A program made the position numbers and the translations under genes. A DNA stretch of 64,000 nucleotides from JBIOWF01 sp044868295. Lineage in GTDB: Bacteria > Actinomycetota > Actinomycetes > Streptosporangiales > Streptosporangiaceae. Positions 1 through 9,722 of this stretch are shown here, one piece after another. The DNA lies in NCBI GenBank assembly GCA_044868295.1, contig JBIOWF010000089.1, positions 8,689-72,688 of the forward strand, given 5' to 3'. The notes beneath the pieces were generated by a model. The model was not told the DNA's origin and did not search any database. It worked only from the letters and a program-made list of their open reading frames with translations. Position 1 is the first letter of the stretch, and every line of letters begins with the position of its first letter.

Positions 1-3000
1 ACGGCGTCCGCGGGGACGGCGTCGTAGAGCGTCTTGAGCTGCTTCGTCGCGCCGATGCTGCCGTCGCGGGTCGCGGCCCTGAGGATGAACTCGAGCAGCT
101 CCGCCCGCAGGTCATCGCGCTCCACGCTGTCCACCAGAGCGGCCATGAACCGGATCGCCGGCCCGGCGACCTCGGAGACGGTGTGCTGGTACAGCACCTC
201 GTCCCACATCTCGTCCAGCGCCTGGTGGAAGGCCCGCTCGTCCGGTGCCGCCAGGCCCTTGAGCAGGAACGGGAAGTCGGCGGCGTCACGGCCGAAGAAC
301 GTGCTGAGTCCGCGCCATCGCACGCTGTTCACACCGGTCAGGGCGGCGGGCATCGGCATCGTCCGCCAGGTGTGGATCGCCGTGGCGAGCCGGCCGAGGT
401 CTCCCCGGCGGCGCGTGCTCAGCATCGCGAAGGTCACGGTGGCGTGCTCGTCGCCGTCCGTGTCGAACAGCCGCCACTCGCCGACCGGACCGCCCTCGAT
501 CCCCGGCCGGACCTCTCCCTCAGCGATCACGGCACCGGAGGCGTCCAGACCCCGCCACCACTCGACCACCCTGCCCTCGACTGACGAGTAGGCGGGCTCG
601 ACCTGGGCGAGCTGGACGCCGTTCTCGGTGAACCAGGCCTCGGCCACCAGTTCGTTTCCGCTCTCTATCCGTTCGACTTCGAGCGCGCCCCCGCCGTGGA
701 AACGTCTGACGGCCGTCGTGCCGTCCAGCAGGGTCTCGACCTCGCTGGAGCGCACACCCCCCTCGTAGGTGCGGTGCAGGATCTGCGCACCGTCGAAGCG
801 GTAGCGGAACTCCCTGTCGAGTTCGTCGTGACGCCATGGCGTGTACTCCCGGCGCCGCGCCCGGCGGCCGTCGACGAAGTCGACCTCCACCGGCTGGTCC
901 TCATCGAGGTGCGGGCGGCTTCGCCACATGTGCCAGGTGCCCATGGGTACGCCGGTGGCCGGGTCGAACCCGCCACGGACCCATGACTCCAGCCCGGCGA
1001 CCCAGACGCCCTCCGCCGGGACGCAGCCGCGGCGCGCCGACTCGGTCCGGGGGTCGGCGAGCTCCGGTCGACCGGCCTCGGTGGCGTCACGCAGGCGCAG
1101 GGCCAGCTCGGTCAGCCCTTCGCAAGCGGCGTGCAGTGCGGCCCCGGGTGAAAAGCCCAGCCCGATGGCCAAGCACTGCTCGACCGCCTCCTCGTCGCCG
1201 GCCAGCGCCGCCTCGACCAGCGGGTTGCCCTTCCCGCCGCTCACGCTGACCCGCGCCAGGACCTTGCCGTCCGCGGAGTGGTACTCGACCCCCTTGACCG
1301 CTCCGTCGGACATCCAGAACCGCTGCAGGCCGACGCCCAGGAGTTCGAGCCCGGGAATGCGACGCCCGACGGTCCAGTGGCCGAACCGGGAGCTGTGCTC
1401 CGCCTCCTCCGGCACGTTCTCCGGTCTCGGCGGGAACGGCTCACCGTCGAGGTCCACCTCCGAGCCGTCGGCCGTACGGAACCGGCGGCGGACGAGGTAG
1501 CCCTCCGTGTCGAACTCCTGAACCATGACCCGGATCGTGTCGGGCAGCGGGTCCAGCACGGTCCTCTCCTGGGACGGCGTTTCCGCACGGTAGACCGTGA
1601 CCGTCTCCGGCAGGCCGTCGGTGAAGTCCGCGACCTCCGCCAGCGAACCGTCGTCGTGGTACCGGCGATGCGTCCCGTGCCGCCTTCCGGCCCGCCACCG
1701 GCTCTCCTCGGCGAACGTGCCGTCGGGCCGCCAGAAGCACCACGGGCCGGTCCTGCCGCGCAGCCCGGTCTCACCGGCGGCCCACTCGCCCTCCTCCTCC
1801 ATGTACCACGCGTCACCGGGAACGGTCGCCGGCCGAGGCCCCCGCCTCACGTCAGCGGTCCCGGAGAGGACCGAGTCGAGCCGTATGGCCAGCTCGTCCG
1901 CCTCAAGCGGGTTGTCCCACCTGCCGCCCCGCGAGTGCTCGTCGGGCTCAAGCGGCTGGTCGGCGATCGAGGCGGCCAGCGCGTGCGCCACCCGGACCAG
2001 CTCGTACGCCTTCGCGGCCAGGGCCGCCTCGATCCCGACGACGAGGGCGTACTTGAAGAAGCGACGGGGAAGCTCCTCCTCCGGAACCGGCCAGCCGACC
2101 AGCTCCCGGAGCAGCTCGACCATCGGCGGCCCCTGCTTCACGAAGCTCGCGAGCGCGTACGCGTAACAGCCCGCGGCCAGGCCGTCCCGCCGCTCCCGCA
2201 GCTTCTCCAGCGCCTCACGATGGACCTCGCCGGAGAAGGTCTCACCGATGGCGTTGCCCATCAGCCAGAACTCGCGCCGCTCGGCGAAGAGCCGCTCGAC
2301 CAGGGCGCTGCGCGACCGGGGCGTCTTCATGTTGCCGACCGCCGCGTACAGATTCGCCATGAGCTCCGCGAGGAGGTCGTCCTCGGTCTGGTTGTGGTCG
2401 AAGACCTTTCCGCCCTCCCGGACCGAGCCGGCGAATCGCCTGCCGTACTCGTCCAGCGCCTCGATCATGTACTCTTCCGCGCCCACGTGGCGGAAGCGGT
2501 ACAGCTGATCTCCGGCGGCGTTGCGAGCGCCGATGGCCGGGTGGGTGAGCCGGTTGTTGATCATGGCGTCGGCCGCCCGTCCGGCCTGTTCGCCGGTGAG
2601 CCGAGGCAGGATGTACGTCTTTTCCTCGAACGGGTTGAACAGCACATTCCACAATGGATCGATCGTGGTGGCGCCCACCGGCAGCCCCGCGAGCCGCATC
2701 AGCGTGTCGAAGACGGATGGCTCGTGTGCGAACGGGGCCAGCGCCATAAGGACCTCCTCCTTCATCTCCTTGACCATGCAGATCTCCGTCCGGTCGCCGT
2801 TCTCGGGCTCGGCCGCGTGCTCCAGCACCCGTAACAGCACGCCCACGAAGGGGTGATCGGCGTGGGTGACCTCTCCCATCACCTCGGCGAGCACCTGCCG
2901 GCGCGGTTGCAGCGGCACCGCCTCGAAACCTCTGGCGGCCGGTTCGGCCCGGGCGGCGCCGGAACCCGCCAGGACCATGCGGACCGCCCAGGAGCACACC

Positions 3001-4121
3001 ATCGGGTCGTAGCCATCCTGATCGGCGCGATGCAGGATCCGGCGCGCCACGACCTCCACCAGCTCCGGGTGCGCGATCTCGCCCACGATCGACGACCAGC
3101 GCTCAGGCGACTCCAGTAACCGGTCCAGGATCGGAGCCGACGCCTCGGCCGCCATGCCCGCCGTCGCCGGCATCCGGGCCGCCGCGTCCGCGACCTCGGC
3201 ATCCGTGAGCGTCCCGTCCTCCAGTCCGCCGCTCACGTACGCGAACTTCAACAAGGGCCACACCTGCGGCGCGACCTCCAGAGCGACCAGCGCCCGCCGG
3301 GCCTTCTCCTCCTGGGGCGCCTCCCCGCCGACGTACATCATCACGAGCGCTCTGCGCACCCGGAAGCCCGGCACCACCGGGATGTCCCCGTCCAGGGCGA
3401 GCGACCCGAAGGCGGCCACGAACGCGTCGACCAGCGGCACACGCCGCGGTGACTGTTCGATCGCCGCGAGCACCCGCGCGCGTTGCGGTTCCATCGCCAG
3501 CAGCGACGTGTGCAGCAGCCAGTAGATCGCCAGATGCGGATCACCGGTCAGCGACGGCAACTCCGCCAGCAGGCCCCGCTCGGCCGCCTCATCGGTCGGC
3601 CAGACGGTCCGGAACAGCCAGACGGCGCTTCGTGCCAGGTCATCGTCGTCGCGGATCGTCCTCTCCGAGCAGTCGTGCACCGGCTGGGCCAGCAGCCGGA
3701 CGAGCCACTGGTAGCGCTCCGACAGCGACGGAGTGGCCGTGGTCCCCGCACACGGCCCATCCCAACTTCCGCCCGCACGCAGGTCATCCGTGCTTCCGCC
3801 CGGACGCCGGTCATCCTTGAAGAGGAGCCAGTCGTAGAGCGACGCGAAAATCGGTCGCAGCTCCCGGGTCTCATGATCCTGCCACCACACCCGCCCGTCC
3901 CCGCGCACGTCCAGCAACGTGTAGTCGCCGCCTTCCTGGTCGAGGATGAAGAAACCGGCCAGCGTCTTGTCGACCGCCCCGAAGCACGAGTGGTTGATCG
4001 CGAGGTGGGCCTCGACGAGATCGCCGACAGTGGGATCGGCCAGGCGCGCCGTCGACACGGCGACCATCTCAGCCGTGATCGGCAATCCGTAGAAGCGGCT
4101 GACCAGTTCGTGTTCCTGCAT
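1..4121 (-). CDS. Giant repeat protein (HEAT-like, MORN-like and ankyrin-like), 3' end outside window
   Basis: One open frame runs from ATG at 4121 (MQEHELVSRF...) to the left edge: at least 1373 residues with no stop seen, so the C-terminus is missing. The first ~700 residues look alpha-helical and HEAT/ARM-like. Residues ~785-845 hold MORN/YwqK-like units (TGPWCFWRPDGTF, HGTHRRYHDDGSL), and similar units return near 1060 (MGTWHMW) and 1220 (GEWRLFDTDG). Residues ~960-1010 resemble an ankyrin unit (NPLVEAALAGDEEAVEQCL, then ALHAACEG). I see no catalytic motif, signal peptide or membrane segment, so a cytoplasmic scaffold or interaction protein is inferred. It lies 136 bp downstream of the LRR gene on the same strand and is probably cotranscribed. 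In-frame stop TGA at 4227-4229 limits the start. MORN/YwqK and ankyrin repeats also occur in immunity proteins of toxin systems, but no toxin is visible here. Confidence 0.8.
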   Translation of the reverse strand, partial: MQEHELVSRFYGLPITAEMVAVSTARLADPTVGDLVEAHLAINHSCFGAVDKTLAGFFILDQEGGDYTLLDVRGDGRVWWQDHETRELRPIFASLYDWLLFKDDRRPGGSTDDLRAGGSWDGPCAGTTATPSLSERYQWLVRLLAQPVHDCSERTIRDDDDLARSAVWLFRTVWPTDEAAERGLLAELPSLTGDPHLAIYWLLHTSLLAMEPQRARVLAAIEQSPRRVPLVDAFVAAFGSLALDGDIPVVPGFRVRRALVMMYVGGEAPQEEKARRALVALEVAPQVWPLLKFAYVSGGLEDGTLTDAEVADAAARMPATAGMAAEASAPILDRLLESPERWSSIVGEIAHPELVEVVARRILHRADQDGYDPMVCSWAVRMVLAGSGAARAEPAARGFEAVPLQPRRQVLAEVMGEVTHADHPFVGVLLRVLEHAAEPENGDRTEICMVKEMKEEVLMALAPFAHEPSVFDTLMRLAGLPVGATTIDPLWNVLFNPFEEKTYILPRLTGEQAGRAADAMINNRLTHPAIGARNAAGDQLYRFRHVGAEEYMIEALDEYGRRFAGSVREGGKVFDHNQTEDDLLAELMANLYAAVGNMKTPRSRSALVERLFAERREFWLMGNAIGETFSGEVHREALEKLRERRDGLAAGCYAYALASFVKQGPPMVELLRELVGWPVPEEELPRRFFKYALVVGIEAALAAKAYELVRVAHALAASIADQPLEPDEHSRGGRWDNPLEADELAIRLDSVLSGTADVRRGPRPATVPGDAWYMEEEGEWAAGETGLRGRTGPWCFWRPDGTFAEESRWRAGRRHGTHRRYHDDGSLAEVADFTDGLPETVTVYRAETPSQERTVLDPLPDTIRVMVQEFDTEGYLVRRRFRTADGSEVDLDGEPFPPRPENVPEEAEHSSRFGHWTVGRRIPGLELLGVGLQRFWMSDGAVKGVEYHSADGKVLARVSVSGGKGNPLVEAALAGDEEAVEQCLAIGLGFSPGAALHAACEGLTELALRLRDATEAGRPELADPRTESARRGCVPAEGVWVAGLESWVRGGFDPATGVPMGTWHMWRSRPHLDEDQPVEVDFVDGRRARRREYTPWRHDELDREFRYRFDGAQILHRTYEGGVRSSEVETLLDGTTAVRRFHGGGALEVERIESGNELVAEAWFTENGVQLAQVEPAYSSVEGRVVEWWRGLDASGAVIAEGEVRPGIEGGPVGEWRLFDTDGDEHATVTFAMLSTRRRGDLGRLATAIHTWRTMPMPAALTGVNSVRWRGLSTFFGRDAADFPFLLKGLAAPDERAFHQALDEMWDEVLYQHTVSEVAGPAIRFMAALVDSVERDDLRAELLEFILRAATRDGSIGATKQLKTLYDAVPADA

Positions 4122-4257
4122 TGGATGCCTCTCGCTACAAGTGCGGGACGCGTGGAAGCTGACCTCGGCCGTCCGCGTCTCGTGCTCCGGAGGCCGTCGT
4201 GTGCCGTAAGGCGGTGAACTGCGAATTCATCGGGATCTCTGCCAGGGCTCGGCGTCG

Positions 4258-6057
4258 TCACATGGCTTGCTCGGCCGGCTGCTGCTCACGCTGCCACCAC
4301 TCGAACTCGGAGGCGTCCGCGAGATCGGCCAGGTCATCGGGGACCTCGCTGAGGATCTGGTCCTGGCCCGCGCAGAGGTGAGCCTGGCCGGCCCGCCCTA
4401 TGGCGACGCTGACGTGCGGGAAGGTGGCACGCAGCCGTTCCAGGGCGGGCGCGCCCACGTCCGTGTATCGCAGGTCGACGGAGTCGAGCCGCTCCAGCTC
4501 GAAGAACGACTCAGGCAGGTCGGCGAGCTCGTTGAAGGACAGGTCCAGCCGCCGCAGCCCGGGCATCCGGGCGAACGCGTCGTCGGGCAGCGCGGTGAAA
4601 GCGGTGCGTACCGCATGCTCGCCGTTGATCGTTTCGTTCCACCGGTCGATCTCCAGCTCCTCCAGTGTGGTGATGGCCCACACCCCGGCGAGCAGGTCGC
4701 GGCTCGGCTCGGGCTGGAACGTCCACGGCGTGTTGCCGCTGAGCCGCAGGACCCGCAGGTTCGGCAGCCGTCCCAGGTCGGGCAGGCGCTCCAGGCCGGC
4801 CGACAGGGACCCGCGCAGGTTCAGCGTCTCCAGCGCGGTCAGCTCGAGCAGTTCGTCCGGAATCGCCGTCAGCCACACATGCGACAGGTCCAACGACCGC
4901 AGTCCGGACAGCCGGGTTACGGACAGGGGGAAGTCGACCGGGGAGTTCCACTCCCCCGGCTGCAGCTCGGGCAGGTGGAGCTCCCGCAGCCCGTCCAGCC
5001 GGGCCAGCGCGTCGGGCACCGGGCATGTCAGGTTGCCCGCGCGCAGCACTTCGAGCGCGGCCAGGTCGCCGATCTGCTCCGGCAGGGCTTCCAGCTGGTT
5101 GGCGGAGATGTCGAGCACACGCAGGTTACGCAGTTTGCCGATCGCCTCGGGCAGCTCGGTCAGCCCCATCCTGCAGAGGCTCAGTTCCTCCAAGGAGGTC
5201 AGCTCGCCGATGCGATCGTCGAGGTCGCCGAGGTCGCCGTTGCCCGAGAGGGAGAGCACGCGCAGTCCGGGGAAGGCGAACAGCTGTTCAGGCAGCCGCC
5301 GCAGCTTGCGATCGGACAGGTCGAGCTCGGTGACCTCGTCGGCCTGCGCCGACAACGCGTCGAGCTCGTCCATCACCGCCACGTGGCTGGGCCGCACGCC
5401 GGTCCGCAGGATCTGCCGCCCCGCGCGCAACGCATCGCCGATCTTACGTTCGTCGGCCGCCCCGCTCGCGTCGAGCAGGTCCGGCAGCAGCACGCCGCCC
5501 AGTTCATGGTGGGTGAAGTCGACCGCGCACGTCGTGCGGTAGGGGTCGGCGGCGACCACCCCTTCCGGCTGGCCGGTGAACTCCATGGAGAAGTGGAGGG
5601 TGTTGACGATGATCTGTGCTCGGACGTGCCCGGCCACCTTCAGGAACCCCCCGTTGTCCCCGTGGCGGCCCTGGATGCCCCCGTCCACGACCAGATCGCC
5701 CCGCACCACCACGTTCGGGCAGCCGGACAGCAGCACGTTGCGTGCTCGCACGTCACCCGTGACCAAGAGGAAGTTGCCACCCGACGCGTCCCACCAGTCC
5801 AGATCGCCGTCGACCGTCAGGTCCCCATGGACGATCACGCTGTACGGCTCGCCGCCCGGCGCGGCCGTCAGGTGCGCCGACACATGCAGGCCCGCCTCAT
5901 AGAGGCGGATCTCCTGCTTGCCCGCGAAGTCATGGAACGGGCATTCGACATCGGCGGAGGCGTCGAACTGCTTCTCCGCCTCCTCGACGCTGATGAGGCG
6001 ATATCCAGGCGGCGATATCTCGGTCATGCGGGGGATGCTAGAACTCTTCGCGGACAT
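4258..6057 (-). CDS. Leucine-rich-repeat protein with N-terminal beta-helix-like domain
   Basis: 599 residues. Residues ~70-190 have short repeated strands (VIVHGDLTVDGDL, LLVTGDVRARNV, VVVRGDLVVDGGI, FLKVAGHVRA), like polymer-forming or beta-helix domains. Residues ~235-560 are leucine-rich repeats of the bacterial LxxLPxxIGxLxxLxxLxLxxN type (for example LTELPEAIGKLRNLRVLDIS). No signal peptide or membrane segment is visible, so it is probably cytoplasmic and binds a protein partner; the partner is unknown. ATG 6057 is the longest start. ATG 6027 (MTEISPPG) is an alternative, and neither has a strong Shine-Dalgarno. It precedes the giant repeat gene on the same strand, which suggests a two-gene unit of interaction proteins. 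Confidence 0.85.
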   Translation of the reverse strand: MSAKSSSIPRMTEISPPGYRLISVEEAEKQFDASADVECPFHDFAGKQEIRLYEAGLHVSAHLTAAPGGEPYSVIVHGDLTVDGDLDWWDASGGNFLLVTGDVRARNVLLSGCPNVVVRGDLVVDGGIQGRHGDNGGFLKVAGHVRAQIIVNTLHFSMEFTGQPEGVVAADPYRTTCAVDFTHHELGGVLLPDLLDASGAADERKIGDALRAGRQILRTGVRPSHVAVMDELDALSAQADEVTELDLSDRKLRRLPEQLFAFPGLRVLSLSGNGDLGDLDDRIGELTSLEELSLCRMGLTELPEAIGKLRNLRVLDISANQLEALPEQIGDLAALEVLRAGNLTCPVPDALARLDGLRELHLPELQPGEWNSPVDFPLSVTRLSGLRSLDLSHVWLTAIPDELLELTALETLNLRGSLSAGLERLPDLGRLPNLRVLRLSGNTPWTFQPEPSRDLLAGVWAITTLEELEIDRWNETINGEHAVRTAFTALPDDAFARMPGLRRLDLSFNELADLPESFFELERLDSVDLRYTDVGAPALERLRATFPHVSVAIGRAGQAHLCAGQDQILSEVPDDLADLADASEFEWWQREQQPAEQAM

Positions 6058-6694
6058 TCTCCGCTCGCCTACCGCGAGATCACATAGTTATAAACGATCT
6101 ACATAGCCGTTGCCGGGCTCATCGGATGATCTCCAACATGCCTGGTCAGCCATGGTGACGAAGCGAGGGCCACCCCGCGGGCGAACGCCTGTCGGCCTCC
6201 GTGGCGACCGCCAGACCTAAGTATCCGGATTACGTAGTTCTACCGACATGCCCGACCATGAGACCGACGCTCACCAGGCATCGGCCGGCCGGTCTGGCGG
6301 AAGTCGGGCATGAATTGTGCGGACCGGCTGACACGTGCATCCGTGTGGCACAGGCCAGGCCCGGGTTGGACCAGCGCGACGACTCCGCGAACCAACCGCG
6401 CGAAAGATGCAGTTCACACGATTGACCAACCTTTGGCACGATGCACAACCGGAGAGACCAGGCACCCCGGCTGCGGTCGGCATTTTCGCTGACGGAGAAT
6501 CATCATGCGATGTCTGTGCCCCCCTCTATTCTCGGTCGAAGCTCCCGGCACATAGTGAGGCAATGAGGGCGGGCAGCGCGTAACCGTGTAACCCTCGCCG
6601 GGATGTACGAAAAGCAAGAATGAGTGACGGCAGTGGCGAGGCCGGCAGTGGCGCCGGCAACGGGGGCTCGGCGGACGCGGACAGGAGGGTGTGC
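6058..6694. other. Divergent intergenic region without a convincing gene
   Basis: This ~640 bp region separates the leftward LRR operon from the rightward LuxR-type gene. Short open frames on both strands lack ribosome-binding sites and family-like composition. It must hold both promoters. The only structure I see is the spaced inverted repeat at 6247-6312. Confidence 0.6.
6247..6312. promoter_or_regulatory. Spaced inverted repeat, possible operator
   Basis: CATGCCCGAC at 6247-6256 is matched exactly on the other strand by GTCGGGCATG at 6303-6312, with 46 bp between the arms. The location between divergent genes fits a regulator site. A role in controlling either gene is inference. Confidence 0.35.
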
Positions 6695-9667
6695 GTGTAC
6701 GTATTGCCAGCGCCAGAGGCGGACCGGCCACCGGTCGGCCGCGACCGGGAGATTTCGCGGCTGAGGAACGTGGTGAAGTCGCTCGCCGCCGGCAAGGGCG
6801 CCGTGGTGGAGATCACCGGCGAGCCCGGGATCGGCAAGACGGCTCTGCTGAGCGTGCTTGCGGCCCAGGCGGCGGCGATCGGCGCCGAAGTGCTGCGCGC
6901 GCACGCGCTCCGGGGCGCGAACGTCTCGTACCAGGTTTTCCGCGACGCGTGGGGGGACCGGCCCGGCCTGCGCTCCGCTTCGGAGGATCTCCAGGGGCGC
7001 TCCACGGCTTCCATGCCCGCCGACTCCTCGCACCTTCACCGTTTTCGGCAGGGCCGGACGATGCGGACCATGTTCGCGGACTGGGCCGCGTTCGGGGGTG
7101 GCATGCTCGCTCTGGACGACGTCCACCTGTGTGACCGCGAGTCGGCGGACCTCATCGCCCAGCTCATCCGGACCCCCGTACCCGGCCCGTTCATCCTCGC
7201 CGTGGCGCACCGGCCGCGCCAGACCCCGCCGGTGCTGCTGGACGCGCTGACCCAGGGAGCGCGGGCCGGGACCGTGGTCCGCCTCGAACCGGCCGCGCTG
7301 GACGTGGAGACCGTCACCGCACTGCTGCGCCGCTGGCGCCTGGACGCGCCCGCGGACCCCGGCCGCTCCGTCCCCGACCTGGAGGCGTACGCCCAGCGGC
7401 TGCACGCCGCCTCCGGCGGAAACCCGTCCTACCTGCGCATCCTGGTGGGCGCCAACTGGCAGCCGGGCGGCTGGCCGGACTACCTGGAGGCCGACCGGGA
7501 CCGGCTGTTACGTGAAGCCGTGGCGCCGGCCGCCGAACTCGACGCGCTCGGACCGCACGCGACCACCGTGGCCGGGGCCGCCGCCGCGCTCGGCGATCCG
7601 TTCCACTCCGAGGACGTCGCCCTGGTCGCCGAGCTCGAACTCGGCGACGCCGTCGACGCGCTCGCCGAGCTGGCGCGCGCCGACATCGTCAGTCCCCTCG
7701 CCTCGGGCGGGCGCTTCGCCTTCCGCCACCCCGTGCTGCGGCATGTCGCGCACGAGCGTGCCGAGGCCTCGCTCCGCCTTTCCGCCCACCGGCACGCGCT
7801 GGAGCTGCTCGTCTCCCGCGGCGCCTCCGCAGCGGCCCAGGCCAGGCACGCCGAATACGCCCTCGGCGTGGACGGCCCCGCCGCCGCCGAGGTGCTGGCC
7901 GCGGGCGCGACGGAGGTCATGGCGCAGGCGCCCGCGACGGCGGCCCGTTGGCTGCGCCTGGCACTCGAATCCCTGCCGGGCGGAGACCGCTCGATCCAGC
8001 GTCGAGCCACGCTGATGCTGGCCTGCTGCCACGCCCTGACGGCCGCCGGACGACCGCAGGAGGCCCGGGACCTCGCCCACGAGGTGCTGCGTGACCAGGC
8101 ACGTCTCACCCCGGACCTGCGCGTGAAGGCGCACGCCGCATGTGCGGGCTACGAGATGCAGCTCGGCCGGTACGACGAGGCGGAGGCGGTGGCCCGCGCC
8201 GCCATCGACACGCTGCCACGGCCGTTGCCGGATCCGCTGCCCGCCGGGGTCGCCGAGCTGGCGTTCAAGTACGGAGTGGTCCACCTGCTGCGCGGCACGT
8301 ACGGTCAGGCACGCGCCCTGCTGCAGGCGGTCGTGGAGAGACCGCTCAGCCCCGAACAGAGCAAAGAGACCGGCGCCTACGGGCGGTCGGTCTTCACGTT
8401 GGAGACGTCGACCCGGGTGCTCGCCGCCTGTGGCGACAGCTACCTCGGAAACACCGCGTCCGCGGGCGCGGCGATCACCGAGCACGCACAGCTGATCGAC
8501 GGGCTGCCGGACGCGGCGGTCGCACGCCACCCCGAGCTCCTCTCCATGCTCGGCTGCGCCGAGCTCCTGCTGGAGCGTTTCCCGGCCGCGTCACGGCACC
8601 TGAGCCGGGTGCTGACCCTCGCGAAGGGCAGCGGGCCGCAGCAGACGGTGCCGTACGCCCTGGTGGGGCTCGCCTTGGCCGAGCAGCGGGCCGGCCGGCT
8701 TGAGCAGGCCGAACAGTGGGCGATAAAAGCGGAACAAGCCGCCCGAACCACCGGAATGCACGACGTGTTAAGCCTGGCCATCACGAGGCGCGCCGGCGTG
8801 CTGGTGTGGGCGCGGAGCCGGAGCGACTACCCGGCCCTCGCCGCGCTCATCGAGCATGGCATCCGCAACGCCACACCCCACGGCTGGTGGTCAGGTTTCG
8901 CGATCGGCCAGCTCGCCGAGATCCGGCTCATGAGCGGCGATCCCCAGGGGTGCATACAGACCCTGCTGGATGGCGGCGGAGGCGAGGGCCTGCCGCTCCT
9001 CCAGCCCTCTCTCAAAGCCGTGCTGCTGTCCATGTTGTCGAGTGCGGCGCTTCGCGCCGGCGACCTCGACGCGGCCCGGCGCTGGGCCGGCGACGCGCAG
9101 GACGTCGCCGAACGGCTCGGGCTGCCCCTCCAGCGGGCAGCCGTCCAGCGGGTGTACGCCCTGCTGCACTCGGTGGACGGCGACCACGAGGAGGCGGCCG
9201 AGTTGTTCGAGCAGGCAGCGGACGGCTTCCGCCGCGCCGGGGCGCCGGTCGACCACGCCTGGACGCTGGTCATGGGCGCGAGATCGGTCGCGACCGTCCA
9301 GGGCCCGGCGCCGGCGGTGAGCTGGCTGGACACGGCCATGGCCCTGGCTCGCAACTGCGGGGCGGCGCGGGTGCTCGAAGGAGCCGAGCACGCGCGCGGC
9401 AAGCTCGCCGCGCAGGCCACCGCCGCTCGTCCCGCGGCGGCCTCGGGACGCAACCTCCTGGCCCTGCTCACCGAGCGGGAACGCCAGATCGCGTCGCTCG
9501 CGGGTGCGGGCAGGCGCACCCGGGAGATCGCGGACCAGCTCTATCTCAGCCCCAGAACGGTCGACACCCATCTCGCGCGGATCTACCGCAAGCTCAACGT
9601 CTCCTCCCGCGCGGCCTTGACCAACATCCTGCTCCGGGCCGGCAACAGCGGCACAGACCGGGTTTGA
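6695..9667 (+). CDS. Large LuxR-family ATPase transcriptional regulator (LAL type)
   Basis: About 990 residues from the preferred GTG at 6695, which has AGGAGG at 6683-6688 with 6-nt spacing; an in-frame ATG at 6620 lacks a ribosome-binding site. An N-terminal AAA/STAND module carries a Walker A (GEPGIGKTAL) and a Walker B-like LALDDVH. The middle ~500 residues are helical TPR/MalT-like. A C-terminal LuxR helix-turn-helix is clear (LTERERQIASLAGAG... SPRTVDTHLARIYRKLNV). Such proteins usually activate transcription when a ligand binds the STAND module. The target is unknown: the downstream IclR-hmgA genes are neighbours on the same strand, but the IclR protein is the likelier local regulator. 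Confidence 0.92.
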   Translation: MYVLPAPEADRPPVGRDREISRLRNVVKSLAAGKGAVVEITGEPGIGKTALLSVLAAQAAAIGAEVLRAHALRGANVSYQVFRDAWGDRPGLRSASEDLQGRSTASMPADSSHLHRFRQGRTMRTMFADWAAFGGGMLALDDVHLCDRESADLIAQLIRTPVPGPFILAVAHRPRQTPPVLLDALTQGARAGTVVRLEPAALDVETVTALLRRWRLDAPADPGRSVPDLEAYAQRLHAASGGNPSYLRILVGANWQPGGWPDYLEADRDRLLREAVAPAAELDALGPHATTVAGAAAALGDPFHSEDVALVAELELGDAVDALAELARADIVSPLASGGRFAFRHPVLRHVAHERAEASLRLSAHRHALELLVSRGASAAAQARHAEYALGVDGPAAAEVLAAGATEVMAQAPATAARWLRLALESLPGGDRSIQRRATLMLACCHALTAAGRPQEARDLAHEVLRDQARLTPDLRVKAHAACAGYEMQLGRYDEAEAVARAAIDTLPRPLPDPLPAGVAELAFKYGVVHLLRGTYGQARALLQAVVERPLSPEQSKETGAYGRSVFTLETSTRVLAACGDSYLGNTASAGAAITEHAQLIDGLPDAAVARHPELLSMLGCAELLLERFPAASRHLSRVLTLAKGSGPQQTVPYALVGLALAEQRAGRLEQAEQWAIKAEQAARTTGMHDVLSLAITRRAGVLVWARSRSDYPALAALIEHGIRNATPHGWWSGFAIGQLAEIRLMSGDPQGCIQTLLDGGGGEGLPLLQPSLKAVLLSMLSSAALRAGDLDAARRWAGDAQDVAERLGLPLQRAAVQRVYALLHSVDGDHEEAAELFEQAADGFRRAGAPVDHAWTLVMGARSVATVQGPAPAVSWLDTAMALARNCGAARVLEGAEHARGKLAAQATAARPAAASGRNLLALLTERERQIASLAGAGRRTREIADQLYLSPRTVDTHLARIYRKLNVSSRAALTNILLRAGNSGTDRV

Positions 9668-9722
9668 CCCTTGCGGGACGGCTGGCCGCGCCGGGATCCG
9701 GGCGCCCCGCCATAATCGACCC

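Noticed and set aside
1278..2834. 518-codon open frame on the plus strand
   Set aside because: It is antisense to the giant repeat protein, whose frame is continuous and protein-like from 4121 to the left edge.
4267..6087. 606-codon open frame on the plus strand
   Set aside because: It is antisense to the LRR gene, whose repeats are unmistakable.
6230..6448. Short open frames in the divergent region
   Set aside because: No ribosome-binding site, no conserved-looking composition, and conflicting frames on both strands.
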